NCBI GenBank assembly: GCA_942493245.1
Contig: OW818685.1
Location: forward strand, 5,270,001 to 5,334,000
From: DAOPYU01 sp942493245
GTDB taxonomy: Bacteria; Sumerlaeota; Sumerlaeia; UBA8349
Length of the DNA: 64,000 nt
Reading direction: 5' to 3'
Numbering within the stretch: the first letter of the stretch is position 1; every line of letters starts with the position of its first letter. This document shows positions 25,242 through 34,216 of this stretch, piece by piece. The notes below the pieces were generated by a model. That model searched no databases. It had not been told where the DNA came from and saw nothing but the letters and a program-made list of their open reading frames with translations. The translations under genes and the position numbers were made by a program.

Positions 25242-28100
25242 ATGCCTGCGCCGCAAATCATCCACGATCTTGTTGACCGGTTCGACCGCAACCTGGCCGC
25301 CTACAAGTCCCCTGCCTACAACGAAACCCAAGTTCGGCGCGAGTTCATAGACCCCTTCTTCAAAGCGTTGGGATGGGATGTGGACAATGAGCAGGGATAC
25401 GCCGAACAGTACAAGGATGTCGTCCACGAAGACGCCGTCAAGATCGGCGTTTCGACGAAAGCCCCCGACTATTCGTTCCGGATCGGCGGGGTCCGAAAGT
25501 TTTTCCTCGAGGCGAAAAAGCCGTCGGTCAATCTTAAGGACGATCCCGCGCCCGCCTATCAGTTGCGCCGCTATGCCTGGTCCGCCAAACTCCCCGTCTC
25601 GGTTTTGACCGATTTCGAGGAATTCATTGTTTACGATACGCGAATCAAGCCGGCTTCGGGCGACAAAGCGGCGATCGGACGGGTTTTATACATTTCTTAT
25701 CGCGATTATGTCCGCCGCTGGGATGAAATCGAGGGGATCTTCTCCCGCGACGCGATTCTCAAAGGCTCTTTCGACAAATACGTGGAGTCCGCCGCCCGAA
25801 AACGCGGGACCGAGGAAGTGGACGACGCCTTCCTCGCCGAAATCGAGGAGTGGCGCAAGACACTCGCGCAGCATCTCGCGCTTCGCAATCCCCGCCTCTC
25901 GCAACGCGAACTGAATTTCGCCGTTCAATGCACGATTGACCGCATCATTTTTCTGCGAATCTGCGAGGACCGCGGCATCGAAGAATATGGCCGTTTGCAG
26001 GGGCTTCTGAATGGCGCCAGCACCTACGACCGCCTCAAGGAACTCTTCTACGAAGCCGATTTCCGCTACAACTCCGGTCTGTTCTATTTTTCCGCCGATA
26101 AGGACCGCTCCGGCGCTCACGACACCCTCACGCCGTCTTTGAAGATGGACGATAAGACGCTCAAGGATCTGTTGCGCCGACTCTACCCGCCTGAAAGCCC
26201 CTACGAGTTCTCCGCGATCCCGGCGGACATTCTCGGCCAGATTTATGAGCGGTTTCTGGGCAGCGTCATCCGCCTGACGGCGGGGCACCAGGCCCGTGTC
26301 GAGACGAAACTGGAAGTTCGCAAGGCGGGGGGCGTTTACTACACCCCGACTTACATCGTGGACTATCTGGTCAAACAAACCGTGGGGAAACTTCTGGAAG
26401 GTTGTACCCCCGGTCCGCGCGGCACGGCGGCGCAGTTGCGCATTCTGGACCCGGCCTGCGGTTCCGGTTCGTTTCTTCTCGGCGTGTACGAGCATCTGCT
26501 CCAGTGGCACCTGGCCGCCTACGAACGCGAACCGGAGAAGTGGTCGAAGGGAAAAAGTCCGGCCATTTTCCGGCATCAGTACGGCTGGCGCCTGACCACC
26601 ACCGAACGCAAACGCATTCTTCTGGCCAATATCTACGGGGTGGATATTGACCAGCAGGCGGTCGAGGTCACCAAGTTGTCTCTTCTGCTCAAGGTTCTCG
26701 AGGACGCCACCGCCGATGTGCTGGCCCGCGAGCACGCCTTCTACAAGGAACGCGCCCTGCCCGACCTGGCGCAAAACATCAAGTGCGGCAACAGTCTGAT
26801 CGGTCCCGATTTCTTCAACGGGCACCAAATGGACCTCTTCGACGACGAGGAAATGCTCCGCATCAATGCGTTCGATTGGAACCGGGAATTCCGCTCCATC
26901 CTGAAAGACGGCGGATTCGACGCCGTGATCGGAAACCCGCCCTATGGCATGGTCTTCGCAAAAGAGGATCTTCCTTACCTGTCGGAACAATATCCCGTTT
27001 TTCGATCTATTCCGGATGGATATGTCGCTTTCGTGGAAAAAGCGCATGCGTTGCTTCGCGAAAAGGGGCGTTTCGGTTATATCATCCCTTCCGCCTGGCT
27101 GGGAGGCCCCCGGTACCGTTCTCTTCGCGCCTATCTGTTGGGTCTGTCTCTGGAAACAATCGTCCTTTTGCCTTACGACATCTTCCGCGACGCTTACATT
27201 GACACGCTCTTGATGACGACCGTCCAGACACCGCCGAAGAAAAGGCATCGGCTCCGGACCTATGAGTACCCGAAGAAGGAAAAGATTCAGGAGATTCGCA
27301 TAGACCAGTTGGCGACAAAATTCATCGAGCAGGAAAAATGGCGGACGGCGGAAGACCAGAAGTTTGTGCTGAATCCCGATCTCCTGGGGCTTATCTCGAA
27401 CCTGACCGACCGAACCGGCCATTGCTTTCGAGACGTGGTGGACATGCGGCGGGGAGTCTTATTCGATCCCGCGCTTCTGACCAACCGAAAATCCGGTCCA
27501 AACTCGTATCGGTACTTTGAGGGGAATATCTATCGTTACACAACGGAACTCGTGGCTCCACATTGGGTCGAGTACGGCCCACAGATGTCGGAGTGGCCCA
27601 AGGAGTTCAAATGGTTTGAAGGCGAGCGGATTCTTCTGCGTCGTCTGGTCAACCGCAAGCAACGGCTCATGGCCAGTCTGATTTCCGAGACGGTGATTAC
27701 GAACAAAAATCTCTATACCCTGATCCCCAGGGGGCCGGAATCAACCAACTACCTCCTGGGATTTCTCAACAGCGCCATCTTGTCACGGCTCTATCTGGCC
27801 AAGGTGAGCCAAGCCACCAAAGACGATTTTCCTCAAGTCACCATTCGGGATATTCTGAACCTGCCTTTCCGGGCCATTGACTTCAAAAACAGTAAAGATA
27901 AGGCCGCTCACGATAAAATGGCCTCGCTGGTCGAACGCCTGATGGCGCTCCACAAGCGGCTTCCGGAGGCGAAAACCGAGCATGAAAAGACGGCATTGAA
28001 TCGCCAGATTCTGGCGACGGACGAACAGATTGACCGGCTGGTCTATGAACTCTATGGACTTACGGATGAAGAAATCGCCCTGATCGAGGGAACGGAATAA
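25242..28100 (+). CDS. Type IIG restriction enzyme / adenine-specific DNA methyltransferase
   Basis: A 952-residue fused restriction-modification protein of the Eco57I/type IIG kind. The N-terminal nuclease candidate has Asp77 ('PDYSFRIGG') and Glu90-x-Lys92 ('FLEAKKPS'), a PD-(D/E)XK pattern. The methyltransferase core carries motif I DPACGSGSFLLG (near 403) and motif IV NPPYG (near 565), the gamma-class N6-adenine signature, with 'KAGGVYYTP' before motif I. The last third (about 650-952) is a TaqI-like target-recognition domain ('GFLNSAILSRLYLAK'). One protein should therefore recognise, methylate and cut DNA. There are no separate hsd or BREX genes nearby. ATG 25242 is chosen for AAGGAA upstream. 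The specificity cannot be read from sequence alone. Confidence 0.9.
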   Translation: MPAPQIIHDLVDRFDRNLAAYKSPAYNETQVRREFIDPFFKALGWDVDNEQGYAEQYKDVVHEDAVKIGVSTKAPDYSFRIGGVRKFFLEAKKPSVNLKDDPAPAYQLRRYAWSAKLPVSVLTDFEEFIVYDTRIKPASGDKAAIGRVLYISYRDYVRRWDEIEGIFSRDAILKGSFDKYVESAARKRGTEEVDDAFLAEIEEWRKTLAQHLALRNPRLSQRELNFAVQCTIDRIIFLRICEDRGIEEYGRLQGLLNGASTYDRLKELFYEADFRYNSGLFYFSADKDRSGAHDTLTPSLKMDDKTLKDLLRRLYPPESPYEFSAIPADILGQIYERFLGSVIRLTAGHQARVETKLEVRKAGGVYYTPTYIVDYLVKQTVGKLLEGCTPGPRGTAAQLRILDPACGSGSFLLGVYEHLLQWHLAAYEREPEKWSKGKSPAIFRHQYGWRLTTTERKRILLANIYGVDIDQQAVEVTKLSLLLKVLEDATADVLAREHAFYKERALPDLAQNIKCGNSLIGPDFFNGHQMDLFDDEEMLRINAFDWNREFRSILKDGGFDAVIGNPPYGMVFAKEDLPYLSEQYPVFRSIPDGYVAFVEKAHALLREKGRFGYIIPSAWLGGPRYRSLRAYLLGLSLETIVLLPYDIFRDAYIDTLLMTTVQTPPKKRHRLRTYEYPKKEKIQEIRIDQLATKFIEQEKWRTAEDQKFVLNPDLLGLISNLTDRTGHCFRDVVDMRRGVLFDPALLTNRKSGPNSYRYFEGNIYRYTTELVAPHWVEYGPQMSEWPKEFKWFEGERILLRRLVNRKQRLMASLISETVITNKNLYTLIPRGPESTNYLLGFLNSAILSRLYLAKVSQATKDDFPQVTIRDILNLPFRAIDFKNSKDKAAHDKMASLVERLMALHKRLPEAKTEHEKTALNRQILATDEQIDRLVYELYGLTDEEIALIEGTE

Positions 28101-28394
28101 GAAGAGAGTTCGGCAGACGCAGCGGATGTCCCGCGCCAGTCCACCGGACTGATTTGCTTCCATTTTTACATTGTAAAGAGGCTTGTTTTTTCGCATACTG
28201 ACAAGATGCAGGGGGATTCTTGTGCCTGAGAAGGCGCTATAGTTTTCTCCTGATTTGGGGGGATTCCATACGCCGTGGCTTTGGCGCGAGGTTTCCGTTG
28301 AGAGAAAAGCCGGACCCGCCGCCCGCGAAACACTGGCGAGAGGTTGCGTGTCTGGCGTCATGAAGCATCTTACGACCCTGGAGGGATACAATAT

Positions 28395-29018
28395 ATGTCT
28401 TTCATTCAAATCACCGCGGTAACCCGGGAAGAAGCGACGCGTGAGGCCTATGAACGTCTGGGACTGCCCGAGGAAGCCTTGGAAATCGAGTGGTCCACGG
28501 AAGAAGAGGACGGATTGCTGGCCGGGGCGCGCCCCTATGTCCAGATGAACGTCCGGGTGCGCCTCGACTACGTGGCCGACCAGGTCAAGACGACTCTCGA
28601 AACCCTGTTGAAGAAGATGGACATTGAGGACGCCGTGGTCGAAACCCTGTGCGAACCGAACATGGTCATCGCCGGCATCGAATGCTCGAACCCTGAAAAC
28701 CTGATCGGACACCGGGGCGAAACGCTCGATTCGCTCCAGCACCTGGTGGTGCGCATGGCCCGGCTGGGCGGACGCGATATGCCCCTGATCCTCGTGGACG
28801 CGGGCCACTACCGCCTGCGACGCGTCGAGCGCCTGAAACGAGTGGCCACCACGCTGGCCAAAATGGCCATCGAAAAGGGCCGCGAAGAGGACTTCGACCC
28901 GATGGACTCGCTGGACCGCAAGATTGTCCACACGATCCTGAAGGACATCCCGGGCATCCAGACCTACAGCCGGGGCGAGGGGCTGGCGCGCCAGGTGATC
29001 GTCGGTCCCGCCAACTGA
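28395..29018 (+). CDS. khpB: RNA-binding protein KhpB (Jag/SpoIIIJ-associated)
   Basis: A 207-residue RNA-binding protein of the Jag/KhpB family. The N-terminal Jag domain ('TREEATREAYERLGLPEEAL') is followed by a KH domain with 'NLIGHRGETLDSLQHLVVRM' (GxxG loop) and by an R3H domain ending 'SRGEGLARQVIVGP'. Jag/KhpB partners with KhpA to bind many RNAs and influence cell division and envelope growth. The usual upstream yidC/rnpA partners are absent here. Start MSFIQIT at 28395 has GGAGGG 8 bases upstream. argD follows 95 bases downstream and may share its transcript. Confidence 0.92.
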   Translation: MSFIQITAVTREEATREAYERLGLPEEALEIEWSTEEEDGLLAGARPYVQMNVRVRLDYVADQVKTTLETLLKKMDIEDAVVETLCEPNMVIAGIECSNPENLIGHRGETLDSLQHLVVRMARLGGRDMPLILVDAGHYRLRRVERLKRVATTLAKMAIEKGREEDFDPMDSLDRKIVHTILKDIPGIQTYSRGEGLARQVIVGPAN

Positions 29019-29113
29019 GAAACCGGCCTTTGTCAAAAGTTTCCGGATAGAAACCCCCATTTTGCAGCGCATGGCCGCCCGGAGGCGGACCGTGGCGAAA
29101 GGAAGGCGCATTT

Positions 29114-30367
29114 ATGTCACCCGAAGACCTGCCGGGTTCCCCCCGGCCCCAGACCGAGACCGAAAACTGGATCGCCCGCTACGAAGCGTGTTCGTGGAAC
29201 GCTTTTGGCCGACGCCGAATCGTGCTCTCGCATGGGAAAGGGTCCCGGGTCTGGGATGTCGAGGGGAAGGAATACCTGGACTTCCTGACCGGTATCGCGG
29301 TGAACAATCTGGGCCATTGCCACCCGGCCATCGTCGAGGCGATTCAGAAACAGGCCGCCACCCTGATCCATTGCACAAACATCTACTACATCCCGGTCCA
29401 GATCGAGTGGGCCGAGTGTCTCCAGAAATACGCGTTCAGCGGCGCCAAGGCGTTCTTCGCCAACTCGGGCTGCGAGGCCAACGAGGCGATGATCAAACTG
29501 GCCCGGCGTTACGCGCACGAGCATTTCGCGCCCGAGCGCCGTACCATCGTCACCTTCACCAACTCGTTCCACGGTCGCACGATGGCCACCCTGACCGCCA
29601 CGGCCCAGGAGAAGTTCCACAAGGGCTTCGAGCCGCTCATGCCCGGTTTCCTGTACTCGGACTTCAACGACTGCGAGGCGTTGCGCCGCCTGGTCGCGGC
29701 CCGCGAGAAAGAAATCTGCGCCATCCTGATCGAGCCGGTCCAGGGCGAGGGCGGGGTTTATCCCGCCACGCAGGCGTTCATGGACACGCTGGCCGAGCTG
29801 CGCGAGCGCACGGGCCTGCTGCTCCTCTTCGACGAGGTCCAGTCGGGTCTGGGCCGCACAGGCAAGAACTTCAGTTACGAGCATTTCGGCGTTCTGCCCG
29901 ACGCGTTGACCCTGGCGAAACCGGTCGGCGGCGGCCTGGCGGCGGGCGCCATTCTGGCCAATGAAAAACTGGTCGAGGTGGCCACTCCCGGCAGTTTCGG
30001 CGGTACCATGATCGGCAACCCGATGGCCTCGGCGGGCGGACTGGCCTACTGCAAAATCCTTTTTGAGGAAAAACTGGCTGACCGCGCGGCCCGGATGGGC
30101 GAAACGATTCTGAAAACCCTCCGTTCCTGGGTGGGCCAGATCCCCTGCATCACCGAGGTCCGCGGGTTGGGTCTGATTCTCGGTCTGAGTCTGGATCGTC
30201 CCGGCGCCGATGTGGTGCAGCGGTGCGAAGAGCGCGGGTTGCTCATCAACTGCACGGCGGGCAATGTGGTCCGGCTTCTGCCGCCCCTCAACGTCAGCCA
30301 GGAAGATGTGGACTGGGCGCTGACCGTGCTGCGCGAGGAACTCGAGCGCGAACCGGCCGGGGCGTAA
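29114..30367 (+). CDS. argD: Acetylornithine aminotransferase family (class III, PLP)
   Basis: A 417-residue class III PLP-dependent transaminase. It shows 'EYLDFLTGIAVNNLGHCHP', 'FFANSGCEANEAMIKLAR', 'FHGRTMATLTATAQEKFHKG', 'EPVQGEGGVYPA', 'LLLFDEVQSGLGRTG' and the lysine-binding 'LAKPVGGGLAAGA' with Lys269 as the PLP Schiff base. This pattern fits ArgD, which makes N-acetylornithine in arginine synthesis; 4-aminobutyrate or succinylornithine aminotransferases are close relatives. The start has AAGGAAGG about 8 bases upstream. No other arg genes are nearby, so pathway assignment rests on sequence alone. Confidence 0.9.
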   Translation: MSPEDLPGSPRPQTETENWIARYEACSWNAFGRRRIVLSHGKGSRVWDVEGKEYLDFLTGIAVNNLGHCHPAIVEAIQKQAATLIHCTNIYYIPVQIEWAECLQKYAFSGAKAFFANSGCEANEAMIKLARRYAHEHFAPERRTIVTFTNSFHGRTMATLTATAQEKFHKGFEPLMPGFLYSDFNDCEALRRLVAAREKEICAILIEPVQGEGGVYPATQAFMDTLAELRERTGLLLLFDEVQSGLGRTGKNFSYEHFGVLPDALTLAKPVGGGLAAGAILANEKLVEVATPGSFGGTMIGNPMASAGGLAYCKILFEEKLADRAARMGETILKTLRSWVGQIPCITEVRGLGLILGLSLDRPGADVVQRCEERGLLINCTAGNVVRLLPPLNVSQEDVDWALTVLREELEREPAGA

Positions 30368-30481
30368 CTGGGAGGGCGGGCATCCCTGCCCGCCTGAAAG
30401 TGAAGCGACGGCAGGGTCGTTCAGCAGCCGCTCTCAAGGCACATGAACGAGTCGCCCTTACCCATCTCAAGAAAAACGGAA

Positions 30482-30612
30482 CCCTTTAGCCCTTCTCTGT
30501 TCGAGGTTTTCCGAACCCGAATTTTCCGTAGGGGCGGGTTTGAAACCCGCCCCTACGGATTCTTTCCTCAGATCGGGAACCCCTTCTCTGGGGAGTGGCA
30601 GGTGGCTCAAGA
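30482..30612 (+). repeat. Dispersed repeat R2, copy 2
   Basis: Matches the minus strand of 9355-9528 with only scattered differences, and carries a single copy of the GGGCGGGTTTGAAACCCGCC palindrome (30528-30555). It fills the gap between argD and the HD-domain gene and ends about 80 bases before the latter's start. Confidence 0.8.
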
Positions 30613-30692
30613 ACAACAACCCGGGGGATGCCGATCGCGAGACGGCATTCCCCGAGATTTCATCCGGGGACACAGGAGCGTATTCCGGTTCC

Positions 30693-31226
30693 ATGATTTC
30701 CTACGACGAAGGCGTGGCGCTGCTCCACAAACACCACGTCCACCCGAACATCATCCACCACTGTCAGGGCGCCGCCGAGGTGGCATGGCAACTGGCGCGT
30801 CAGATCCTCGAGGCGTATCCCGGCCTGCACCTGGACCCTGAGAAGGTGCGGCTGGCCGCGCTACTCCACGACATCGGGCGCAGCCGACCCGGTATCCACG
30901 AACACAACTCGGTCGAGATTTTGCATGAAGAGGGATTGCCCGAACTGGCGGAGATCGCCATGCATGGCGCGCTTTACGAGATCTATCTCCTGCGGGGCCA
31001 GAAAACGCCGCACCTGTTGCCCCAGACGCTCGAACAGAAAATCGTGTGCTACGCCGACCTGCGGTTTGCCCAGGAACCCATGACCCTGCGCGAGCGGCTC
31101 GACGACGCCATCCAGCGCAAAAATCATATCCCCGAAATCGTCAACGCCCTCACCCTGGCCGAAGAGCGCCTCTTCGCGCTCGAGACCGAAATCCTGGGCT
31201 GGACCCGGCCCGAACACGCCGTCTGA
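30693..31226 (+). CDS. HD-domain hydrolase
   Basis: A 177-residue small HD-superfamily phosphohydrolase. The metal-binding pattern is visible as paired His near residues 22-23 ('NIIHHCQGAAEVA'), His59-Asp60 in 'AALLHDIGRSRPG', then 'HEHNSVEIL' and a later 'CYADLRF' that supplies the last Asp. Proteins of this size often hydrolyse nucleotides or cyclic dinucleotides; the substrate is not evident. The open frame extends upstream into repeat R2, so ATG 30693 (MISYDEG) is taken as the true start, with GGAG 14 bases upstream. It converges with yceD. Confidence 0.85.
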   Translation: MISYDEGVALLHKHHVHPNIIHHCQGAAEVAWQLARQILEAYPGLHLDPEKVRLAALLHDIGRSRPGIHEHNSVEILHEEGLPELAEIAMHGALYEIYLLRGQKTPHLLPQTLEQKIVCYADLRFAQEPMTLRERLDDAIQRKNHIPEIVNALTLAEERLFALETEILGWTRPEHAV

Positions 31227-31280
31227 AACCGAAACAGTAGAAGCTTCCGGAGAACCGCTTTTCTGAAAGCGTCTTCCGGC

Positions 31281-31832
31281 TCAATCGAGTTTCAGGTTTT
31301 TCAACTGATCCTGCCACAAACGGTTGGTGGGCGGGGCCACTTCTTCCGGCTCGGCGACCTCTGCGACGCAGGCACAGGAGCCGGTGTTGAGGTTCGTTCC
31401 ACAATGGGGACACAGGCCCTTGCAGTCGTCGCTGCAGACCAGCACCAGCGGGACTTCCAGCAGAACGAGTTCGCGCAGGTCGTTCTCCGGCGTCACGGAG
31501 TGCTTGTCGTAGTAGGCCGAGTCCGGTTCATCCACTTCCACTCCGATGGCCTCGCGTTCCGACCGCTTCTCGTGCGGCCAGAAGACCAGCGCCACCCGCG
31601 CGTCGAGGGGGAGCGTCGTTTCTTCGAGGCACCGGGCGCACGTACCGTGCAGGGCGGAGTGCAGCGCGCCCGCGGCGTGGACGTTCTCGCCCTTCAGCCT
31701 GAAGGTCACCGTTCCGGTCGCAGGCTCCAAGTGGAGATCCTCTTCGATGTCCCGGGTCAGGAACTCGGGCGACATCTCGATGTCGCACACCACCGCCCCT
31801 TTTTTCAGTGTTTCTATTTCAATCCGCAGCAT
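31281..31832 (-). CDS. YceD/DUF177 family protein
   Basis: A 183-residue member of the YceD (DUF177) family, linked in E. coli and plants to accumulation of 23S rRNA. The signature cysteine pair GTCARCLE (Cys65, Cys68) is followed by the 'CSDDCKGLCPHCGTNLNTG' cluster (Cys133, 137, 141, 144). Two more cysteines at 153 and 155 suggest a zinc site. In most bacteria the gene sits just before rpmF (L32). Here nothing resembling rpmF follows; the gene runs into the convergent HD gene 54 bases away. The start MLRIEIE (31832) has AGGA about 10 bases upstream. A promoter and a dyad lie upstream (31876-31938). Confidence 0.9.
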   Translation of the reverse strand: MLRIEIETLKKGAVVCDIEMSPEFLTRDIEEDLHLEPATGTVTFRLKGENVHAAGALHSALHGTCARCLEETTLPLDARVALVFWPHEKRSEREAIGVEVDEPDSAYYDKHSVTPENDLRELVLLEVPLVLVCSDDCKGLCPHCGTNLNTGSCACVAEVAEPEEVAPPTNRLWQDQLKNLKLD

Positions 31833-31875
31833 GATTTTCAATCCTGTTTCCGAGCGTTGCGTTTTCTGGTTCAAC

Positions 31876-31895
31876 ACGCGTTCGGTCGAACGCGT
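31876..31895 (-). promoter_or_regulatory. 20-base dyad in the yceD leader
   Basis: ACGCGTTCG and CGAACGCGT are perfect 9-base arms around GT. The dyad begins about 15 bases past the -10 box, so it sits just downstream of the predicted transcript start. It could be an operator or a leader hairpin. Confidence 0.5.
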
Positions 31896-31909
31896 TTCCC
31901 ACTGACTCC

Positions 31910-31938
31910 ATCATAGTGCCCCACAGAGCGGAATGCAA
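31910..31938 (-). promoter_or_regulatory. Promoter for yceD
   Basis: Read on the minus strand: TTGCAT, 17 bases, TATGAT. The sequence around the -35 box (TTGCATTCCG) is identical to that of the TPR-gene promoter at 33194-33222. Confidence 0.7.
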
Positions 31939-31992
31939 CCGGCAGAAAAGAGCGCGGGAAAGAAAACATCGAAGACACCAACATCGATAGAT

Positions 31993-33144
31993 TCAATCCG
32001 TTTCATCCTCAAGGTCCTTCAGTATTTCTTTCGCTCTCTCGTCCCCCAGTTCCGCGGCTTTTGAAAACTGGCGAATTGCCCACTCCTGATCGCCGGTTTT
32101 CAACATGAGTTCCCCATAGCTACAGAGAATGTCGGGTTGACACGGATTGATCGCCAAGGTTCTTTCGAAGGCCTGGATGGCTTCCTGGGTTCGTCCTTCC
32201 CCGTGTTTGGCAAGAAACAGGCCGTAATGGTGATACACGATTTCCTGTTCCAACTCAAAAAGATCGGGCTGTTCCGGATGTTGACAGGAGAGGACAAATT
32301 GGAAATGCGATTCGGCCTCCAGAAGTTCCTTCATCTCCGCCTGGACTTTCGCTATCAGGATGTGAAGCATCATGTTTCCCGGAGCAATCTGGATCGCCAT
32401 TTCCAGATAATGTCTGGAGGATTCGTAATCCTGCAGAACATAGAGGCAGAACGCAATTTCGTCGAGAATCATCACATGCTCCCGAGAACGGTCCTGTCGA
32501 AGCGCCAGTGCGCGCTGGAAAAATTCCAGCGCTTCCTGGTAAGCGTCTTTTTCCTTCAGAACCCGACCCAGGTGATAACACGTGTCGTCATTGTCCGGTT
32601 TCAGAGCGAAAGATTTCCGAAAGGCTTCCTCGGCCAGATCCAAGTGTTCCATTTCCAGGTAAACCTTGCCGAAGAGCCGCCAGGTTTCGGCATCCGGTTC
32701 CCTCTGTTCGGCGTATCGCTTCAAATGGAGCAAGGCGTTCGGATAGTCTTCTTTCCAATGATAACAGAAGGCGATATCCACATATAAATGGAATTTATCG
32801 GGTTCCACATCCAAGTTGGACAGGTCCAGTACCTTCTGATAACTGACAATGGCCTCGCCGTACTGTTTGTTCCCGAATTGAGCTTCCGCCAGATAATACC
32901 ATCCATCGCTCCAGCATTCCGGGGAACCGGATATGAGACTTCTGGCCAGACATTCGAGTTGCGTGTACTCTTTCTGGTCCAAAAGAATGGCGCCCTTCAG
33001 AACCAACAGATCGGAACATGGATTTCCGGACGCCGTACGATGCTGGATTTCCTCGTCGAGCAACGTCAACGCCGCTTCCGGCCGGTTATTATCCCAGAGT
33101 CTTTTGACGCGATCGGTCAGATCGTCTCTCTCATCTTCCCACAT
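31993..33144 (-). CDS. TPR-repeat protein
   Basis: A 383-residue cytoplasmic protein made almost wholly of tetratricopeptide repeats (about nine). Examples are 'WYYLAEAQFGNKQYGEAIVS', 'WRLFGKVYLEMEHLDLAEEA' and 'CYHLGRVLKEKDAYQEALEF'. No signal peptide, catalytic domain or membrane segment is visible, so it probably serves as a protein-binding scaffold. The acidic ends (MWEDERDD... and ...KDLEDETD) are notable. It carries its own promoter at 33194 and lies 160 bases upstream of yceD on the same strand; the intergenic promoter at 31910 argues for separate transcription. The partner is unknown. Confidence 0.85.
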   Translation of the reverse strand: MWEDERDDLTDRVKRLWDNNRPEAALTLLDEEIQHRTASGNPCSDLLVLKGAILLDQKEYTQLECLARSLISGSPECWSDGWYYLAEAQFGNKQYGEAIVSYQKVLDLSNLDVEPDKFHLYVDIAFCYHWKEDYPNALLHLKRYAEQREPDAETWRLFGKVYLEMEHLDLAEEAFRKSFALKPDNDDTCYHLGRVLKEKDAYQEALEFFQRALALRQDRSREHVMILDEIAFCLYVLQDYESSRHYLEMAIQIAPGNMMLHILIAKVQAEMKELLEAESHFQFVLSCQHPEQPDLFELEQEIVYHHYGLFLAKHGEGRTQEAIQAFERTLAINPCQPDILCSYGELMLKTGDQEWAIRQFSKAAELGDERAKEILKDLEDETD

Positions 33145-33193
33145 CTCCAGAAATCCTTTTCACGGCCGGTTTGCTTTTTGTGTTTCCTGCACA

Positions 33194-33222
33194 ATCATAG
33201 TCACACTCGTGCCGGAATGCAA
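33194..33222 (-). promoter_or_regulatory. Promoter for the TPR gene
   Basis: Read on the minus strand: TTGCAT, 17 bases, TATGAT, about 50 bases before the ATG at 33144. The -35 region and -10 box repeat those of the yceD promoter. Confidence 0.7.
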
Positions 33223-33753
33223 CTTTCTGAAAAAGAACCGCAGAAACCACGGCCAGACTGGCCAAGCGGTTTTCTGCGTGTTCTGTACTACTATCGCGCA
33301 ATATCGCTATCGTTTGAGCAGATTTTGAGGGAGAGTGTAGGCAATACGGACCGCAATCCCGATCCGGTCCCAGCCCTGACAGGGCGGCCCATGTCAGCCC
33401 GGGGCAGAGCGAAGCGACGCCCCGGGTTACACGGAACCCTTCCCCTTCAAGGGCTGAAAGCCCGCTCCAAACGAAGCGGAACCCAGCGGGTGGAATCGCG
33501 CAAAGCCGCCCGAACACCAGGAACCGCAACCGCGCCAATCAGGAGATTGGCGATCCCAGGAGGGCGCTGTCTTCACAAAACGCTAAGGCAGCAATTTTCG
33601 CAGTTTTATTCGGTTGCGGCTCCGCTGCGCCAGGTCTTCTGTGTCTTCAGAACGCCCGCCGGACTAGCGGGGCGGAAGAAAAGCAGAGGGAAAGGGGAGG
33701 GGAAGAGGAAAGGGAGCCGTTTGTTGTCTCTGTTGTCTCCGTGGCTCCCGTCG
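33223..33753. other. Intergenic region with fragments of several repeat families
   Basis: Holds a partial nested palindrome (about 33405-33470: a CCCGGGGC...GCCCCGGG stem, then AGGGCTGAAAGCCCG) and a CGCCAATC/GATTGGCG hairpin (33533-33555). A run 'GGTTGCGGCTCCGCTGCGCC' (33612-33631) matches debris at 3505 and 10445. A long plus-strand frame here is antisense to real genes at both ends and is not credible. Confidence 0.5.
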
Positions 33754-33939
33754 TCACCCCTCCGGTTCCCATTTTTCGATGACTCGACCGGAGCCATCTT
33801 CGACCATTTTGAAGTCGCGCAGGTCGCAGTCTTCGGGCAGGTGGGGCTGGAGGGCCGCGAGGATTTCACGGAAGCGTTTGCGGGCGGCCACGGTGTCAGG
33901 GGCGTCGTAGTTCAGAAGAATCTTGATGACGGTTTGCAT
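33754..33939 (-). CDS. Small hypothetical protein
   Basis: A 61-residue protein beginning MQTVIKILLNYDAPDT that I cannot assign. The composition is protein-like, alternating 'VIKILLNYD' strand, 'ARKRFREILAALQPHLP' helix and 'CDLRDFKMVEDGSGRVIEKW' strands. AAGGAC precedes the ATG by 12 bases. The alpha/beta pattern could be a small binding domain. It sits alone between repeat-rich gaps. Existence is plausible but unproven. Confidence 0.45.
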   Translation of the reverse strand: MQTVIKILLNYDAPDTVAARKRFREILAALQPHLPEDCDLRDFKMVEDGSGRVIEKWEPEG

Positions 33940-34021
33940 GGCGAAGGGGTGTCCTTGTTCATTGAGAAATAGTGTGGAAAGTCCTGTTGTTGAACGGGAC
34001 GAGACTTCTGATCCGGTTTAG

Positions 34022-34170
34022 CCAGGAACTCCTTATTTGCATAGATGATAAACCTGTCTTCCGGCCTTCACACAGAGATGAAGGCGGTCCCGGAGGTGGC
34101 ATGGGCGTCTCGCCCATGAAGGGCTTCCGGAACCTGTTCCGCGAGTTTTCAGAACCGCGCCGGCGGGGAC
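34022..34170. repeat. Incomplete copy of the MITE-like element
   Basis: Begins with the CAGGAACTCCT end and runs through 'ACACAGA-ATGAA-GCGGT' into GGAGGTGGCATGGGCGTCTC and 'GCCCATGAAGGG-TTCCGGAAC', collinear with 15549-15680. The right terminal repeat is missing; sequence similarity stops near 34170, before the end of the signal-peptidase gene. Confidence 0.65.
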
Positions 34171-34216
34171 GCCGGCGGTACGAACCGCCTCACGGGCGGG
34201 ATGCCGGCGGGTCGGG

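Noticed and set aside
28101..28394. Small RNA or leader upstream of khpB
   Set aside because: A weak TTGTAA/CATACT pair exists, but no conserved fold or terminator was seen in this gap.
32788..33972. Plus-strand frame of 394 codons
   Set aside because: It runs antisense over the TPR gene and then through repeat debris and the small ORF; no domain or start signal.
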